From: Reticulitermes lucifugus
Lineage: Eukaryota > Arthropoda > Insecta > Blattodea > Rhinotermitidae
Length of the DNA stretch: 23,830 nucleotides
Direction of reading: 5' to 3'
Assembly: GCA_026260175.1 (NCBI GenBank)
Contig: JAKCWW010001010.1
Span: forward strand, 16,882 to 40,711
The translations under genes were made by a program, and so were the position numbers. The notes below the pieces were generated by a model. It did not search any database, was not told where the DNA came from, and saw only the letters and a list, made by a program, of their open reading frames with translations. This document shows positions 21,226-23,830 of the stretch, piece by piece; the stretch's first letter is position 1, and the number at the start of each line of letters is the position of its first letter.

Positions 21226-22612
21226 CTGTAGACCACTGTGACCAAGGAGTAAAACATGGGGAGCCAGTGAAAGAAACCAAAAAACAATACGTTCTTGTGA
21301 AAGAAACTGAAAAACAGGAAACAATATGGTGGATCTTCAGGTTGGAAACTGTTCAGGGTAAACACTGATTATGTGCAAGCCAGACATTCAAATTAAATAT
21401 GTTATGTCACACAGGAAACATATCATAATGTTTACTACAGTAATTATCATATAAATTTAAATGCACGTTAATTTAGTAATTCTATATAAGTTAACAAAAA
21501 CCTGACAAATTCTGAAACAATCACAACAGTGGTAATTATGAAATAAGAAATTAAATATCCAACAACAGACCAGTGCAAAAGGCTTGTTGTCAACCCGGAC
21601 TACCCACAAAGACGTCCATATTCTGCCTCTCCAAAATGTGAGGGCAGACGATTACAATGTCTTTGCCTCACCTTCAAACACCACACGTCAGATGAATGGT
21701 TTACCTCTTTGACACTCTGTTGATAAGCTTTCTGAAGGAGGCAGTCCATCTGGAGCGGTGCAGTCCTTGGGTGGATTTGTCAGTGTCATCATTAGCTGCA
21801 TTTATCTTGTTACCACCTCTTGAGGTGGATATGCTGCGACGTACACCGGTAGTGTCACAGAGTTCTGATGAGAAACCAGAGTCAGATGAGAAAGCCCTAC
21901 CAGTTACAGCAGCAGACAGTGATGGTCCAGTTCCCATGTTGGAGGAAGTTGATGTGAGTGAGGTGTCTGTCAATGGTGGGATATTAGAGGGATTGCTAAA
22001 GCTGCAATGGCAAGGTGGCCCTTCTGCTGCAGCACTGAGTATGTTGAATGAGGAAAATTCCTCCCCATGACCAGAATCATCGCTGCTGGATTTAGATGAT
22101 GAACTGGTGCTCACCTGCTAACAACAGATAACTGATCAGATATCAGGAACTACTCGCAATTCAAATACTACAGAGGTATGGTACACTGTGACTCAGTCTG
22201 CACATTTTTGTATGTATATGGTATTCATTCTTAGGAACACACCATACTCATGCCCATGTCCACACAGACCTACTGTTCATTTATTTCTTGAATAAAATAA
22301 AATGGCTTAAGTTCAACATGTGTAGCTTTGAATAAAAAAATTCAAACAGCTGCAATGTTGCAATTGTTAATAAAAAGTACAATAATGCATTGGCCTCTGA
22401 TGGCAAGATATTCATGCCAGCTTTCATGAATGTCTATTAACTCATTCAAAATGGGCACATACAGTAGACATACCGACATGGTACTCATACTGGGAGCCTG
22501 TTTTTCCTTACAAAGTAACGAAAGAAGGCTGACAAGAAATCTAGTCAATTCTCTGATGTGCAACTTCACTAAAACATCAACCTGACACCTTGCAGACATA
22601 AATTCATTCCAA
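21081..22612 (-). CDS. Ser-rich C-terminal region of an unidentified protein (last three coding exons)
   Basis: Exons 22612-22474, 22114-21705 and 21225-21081 (minus strand) join in frame. The upstream entry is phase 2 and the internal introns are phase 0 and 2, giving 230 residues ending FQEL-stop. The first exon encodes a likely amphipathic helix (VLVKLHIRELTRFLVSLL). The middle exon is Ser/Thr-rich with DDSGHGEEFSSF and SSDSGFSSELC, then a basic aromatic segment RSRWTASFRKLINRVSKR that continues into WYKCYSMD. The last exon is mixed. A Ser-rich linker with DSG-type motifs and a basic patch suggests a cytoplasmic regulatory or scaffold protein, but I do not recognise the family. Earlier exons were not found and may lie beyond 23830. 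The predicted acceptor of the last exon is the weakest join. Confidence 0.65.
21705..22114 (-). CDS. Exon: Ser-rich segment and basic RWTASFRKLINR stretch
   Basis: The acceptor is TTGTTAGCAG, preceded by an in-frame stop, and the donor is AAAGAG before GTAAAC, leaving in phase 2. Its 410 bp encode about 136 residues with strongly coding-like composition. The acceptor AG is followed by GTGAGC, so CAG-GTGAGC also looks like a donor, a feature that could affect splice choice. Confidence 0.7.
22474..22612 (-). CDS. Exon: helical segment (KLHIRELTRFL)
   Basis: The acceptor is TTTGTATACAG and the donor ATGTCG before GTATGT. It supplies one base plus 46 codons and leaves in phase 0, matching the next exon. 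An open frame runs beyond the donor to 22342 but the strong GTATGT site argues the exon ends here. Confidence 0.55.
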
Positions 22613-23830
22613 CTGTATACAAAAATCCAGTTCCTACCTCCAGGGGAACAATTCTCTAACCGTAACAAACACCAATCAGTTAATGTGGTTTAAGGAAATA
22701 ATCACTGTTTATTTTCAGTATCATATCACACATATAAATATGCTGTGTGAACAAAATACAGTTTTTGAAACTTTACAGCAGGTAGTATATATAGTTACCA
22801 CTGTGCTTGAAACAGTTAATGTCACAAACATGACTACTTCACTGCCAAAGTTTATGCATCCATGGATATATCTACTAGAATGCTGCACTGACTGAAGCCA
22901 GATTAAGTATTAGGATTACTTGGTTTCTGGGCTTCGTCTTTCATGTACTATTCCAGAAGAGCACAACATTAACAAAATCGGATCTGTTCCCATCATCAGG
23001 TGTAAAATTTGGGCTGCACCTACTCAATTAGGTCTAACAGAGAACTACTGTCAATATATGAAATGAAGAAAGAATGAGCTATAACTTGAGCATTCTGTTG
23101 TGCTGCGATATGACACTGCAGAACGAAGTAACTGAATCCTGACATTTTAAAGAAACGTACTGCCTTCATCTTCAAGTGTCAATATGTCCTGGAGGAATCC
23201 TTCAAACTGCCAGGGTCAGATTACTCCGTGACGCGGTATCATAACCCAGAAGAATGGAATTCTCAACTACACCACTGCAAAAACCTCAAAAAAAAAATGA
23301 GCTTCAACTTGAGTAAAAGTAAAGGAAATTACATTTTTACTTTCATTCCTGTGAGAGAAATATGAAAATGATTTATACTATTTTTCAAAATAAACAAGTC
23401 ACTCTAGCTCACAAGCATCTACAGACTGCTTCCAACTGTCAAAGAAAATGCAGAAATTGTCATGCACAAATGTGATGGACTCTTAGTATGATACAATCAC
23501 GTGCATGGCATGCTACATGGAAACAGACTTGTGGTTTCAAATCTCAAACGCAAAAGCCAGAAGACTTATTAATTTTGGATTATATGGGAAAATGAATGTT
23601 CAATATTTTGAAGCTACACATTAATAATCACCTCTTTAATGTAAGCAACAAACAGGAACTTTGCAATACATTTTCAATATTCAAGATTCATTTCAAAGTA
23701 AGTCCCATTTAAATGCTATTAAGAAAGTTTTCCTGTCAGAAGCTAGTAACCCTGCCACACACTGCACAGCTTCAGCCTCAACTTTCAATTGCTCTATGAA
23801 GCCACGTGGTAGGGCTCTGTTTTTTTTTTT
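22613..23830. other. Intron or upstream region of the minus-strand gene
   Basis: No further exon with confident splice sites was recognised. On the minus strand near 23150-23260 the sequence carries the 13-mer ATAACCCAGAAGA (plus 23241-23253) in a context that looks like a dispersed repeat. The window ends in a run of T. Confidence 0.45.

Noticed and set aside
21226..21365. Upstream part of the terminal-exon frame (Phe-rich)
   Set aside because: It reads like a polypyrimidine tract, and its better-looking acceptor at 21310-21308 is out of phase with the preceding donor.
21696..22070. 124-codon plus-strand open frame
   Set aside because: Antisense shadow of the Ser-rich minus-strand exon; no splice or promoter support.
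22342..22473. Continuation of the minus-strand exon frame past 22474
   Set aside because: A strong phase-0 donor (GTATGT) lies at 22473, and the next exon matches it in phase, so this part is taken as intron.
1..23830. CRISPR array or bacterial defence island
   Set aside because: The only regular repeat is a spacer-less 34-bp minisatellite, and the genes are spliced and eukaryotic.

Overview
The window is eukaryotic nuclear DNA, most likely from a hemimetabolous insect of the cockroach/termite type. It has spliced genes with GT-AG introns, AT-rich non-coding sequence, tRNA-derived SINEs, hAT- and pogo-like DNA transposon relics, and a LINE 3' end whose peptide is of a kind common in Blattodea genomes. 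The lineage is inferred from recalled repeat style, not from a search. I see no bacterial operon, CRISPR array, rRNA or functional tRNA gene.

Left part (1-8.5 kb, CpG-rich): a 16-copy, 34-bp minisatellite (579-1124) lies just upstream of a possible TATA/Inr core promoter. A five-exon plus-strand gene (coding 1245-8363) follows. All its intron phases agree. The predicted 304-residue protein has a signal peptide, two tandem six-cysteine EB-like modules (one per exon), one transmembrane helix, a basic juxtamembrane stretch, and a Ser/Thr/Pro-rich cytoplasmic tail with a PPSY motif. Its introns hold a LINE 3' fragment, a C/G-homopolymer region, an exon-like ORF on the opposite strand, and a hammerhead-ribozyme-like core.

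Middle (8.5-21 kb, AT-rich and strongly CpG-poor): no confident gene. It holds a 263-bp hAT-type MITE with imperfect 8-bp target duplications, a decayed Tigger/pogo transposase N-terminus, a long imperfect hairpin (13499-13614), two tRNA-derived SINEs on opposite strands, a possible pogo-like 3' remnant, and a 0.94-kb pogo-like element with terminal inverted repeats and a decayed CENP-B-type DNA-binding ORF.

Right part (21-23.8 kb): the last three coding exons of a minus-strand gene (22612-21081). They encode a Ser-rich C-terminal region with a basic Trp/Arg/Lys segment. The phases agree; the upstream exons were not found and may lie beyond the window. I could not assign a family. The two genes converge, so the middle region is probably intergenic or 3'-UTR sequence. 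No functional link between the genes can be seen.
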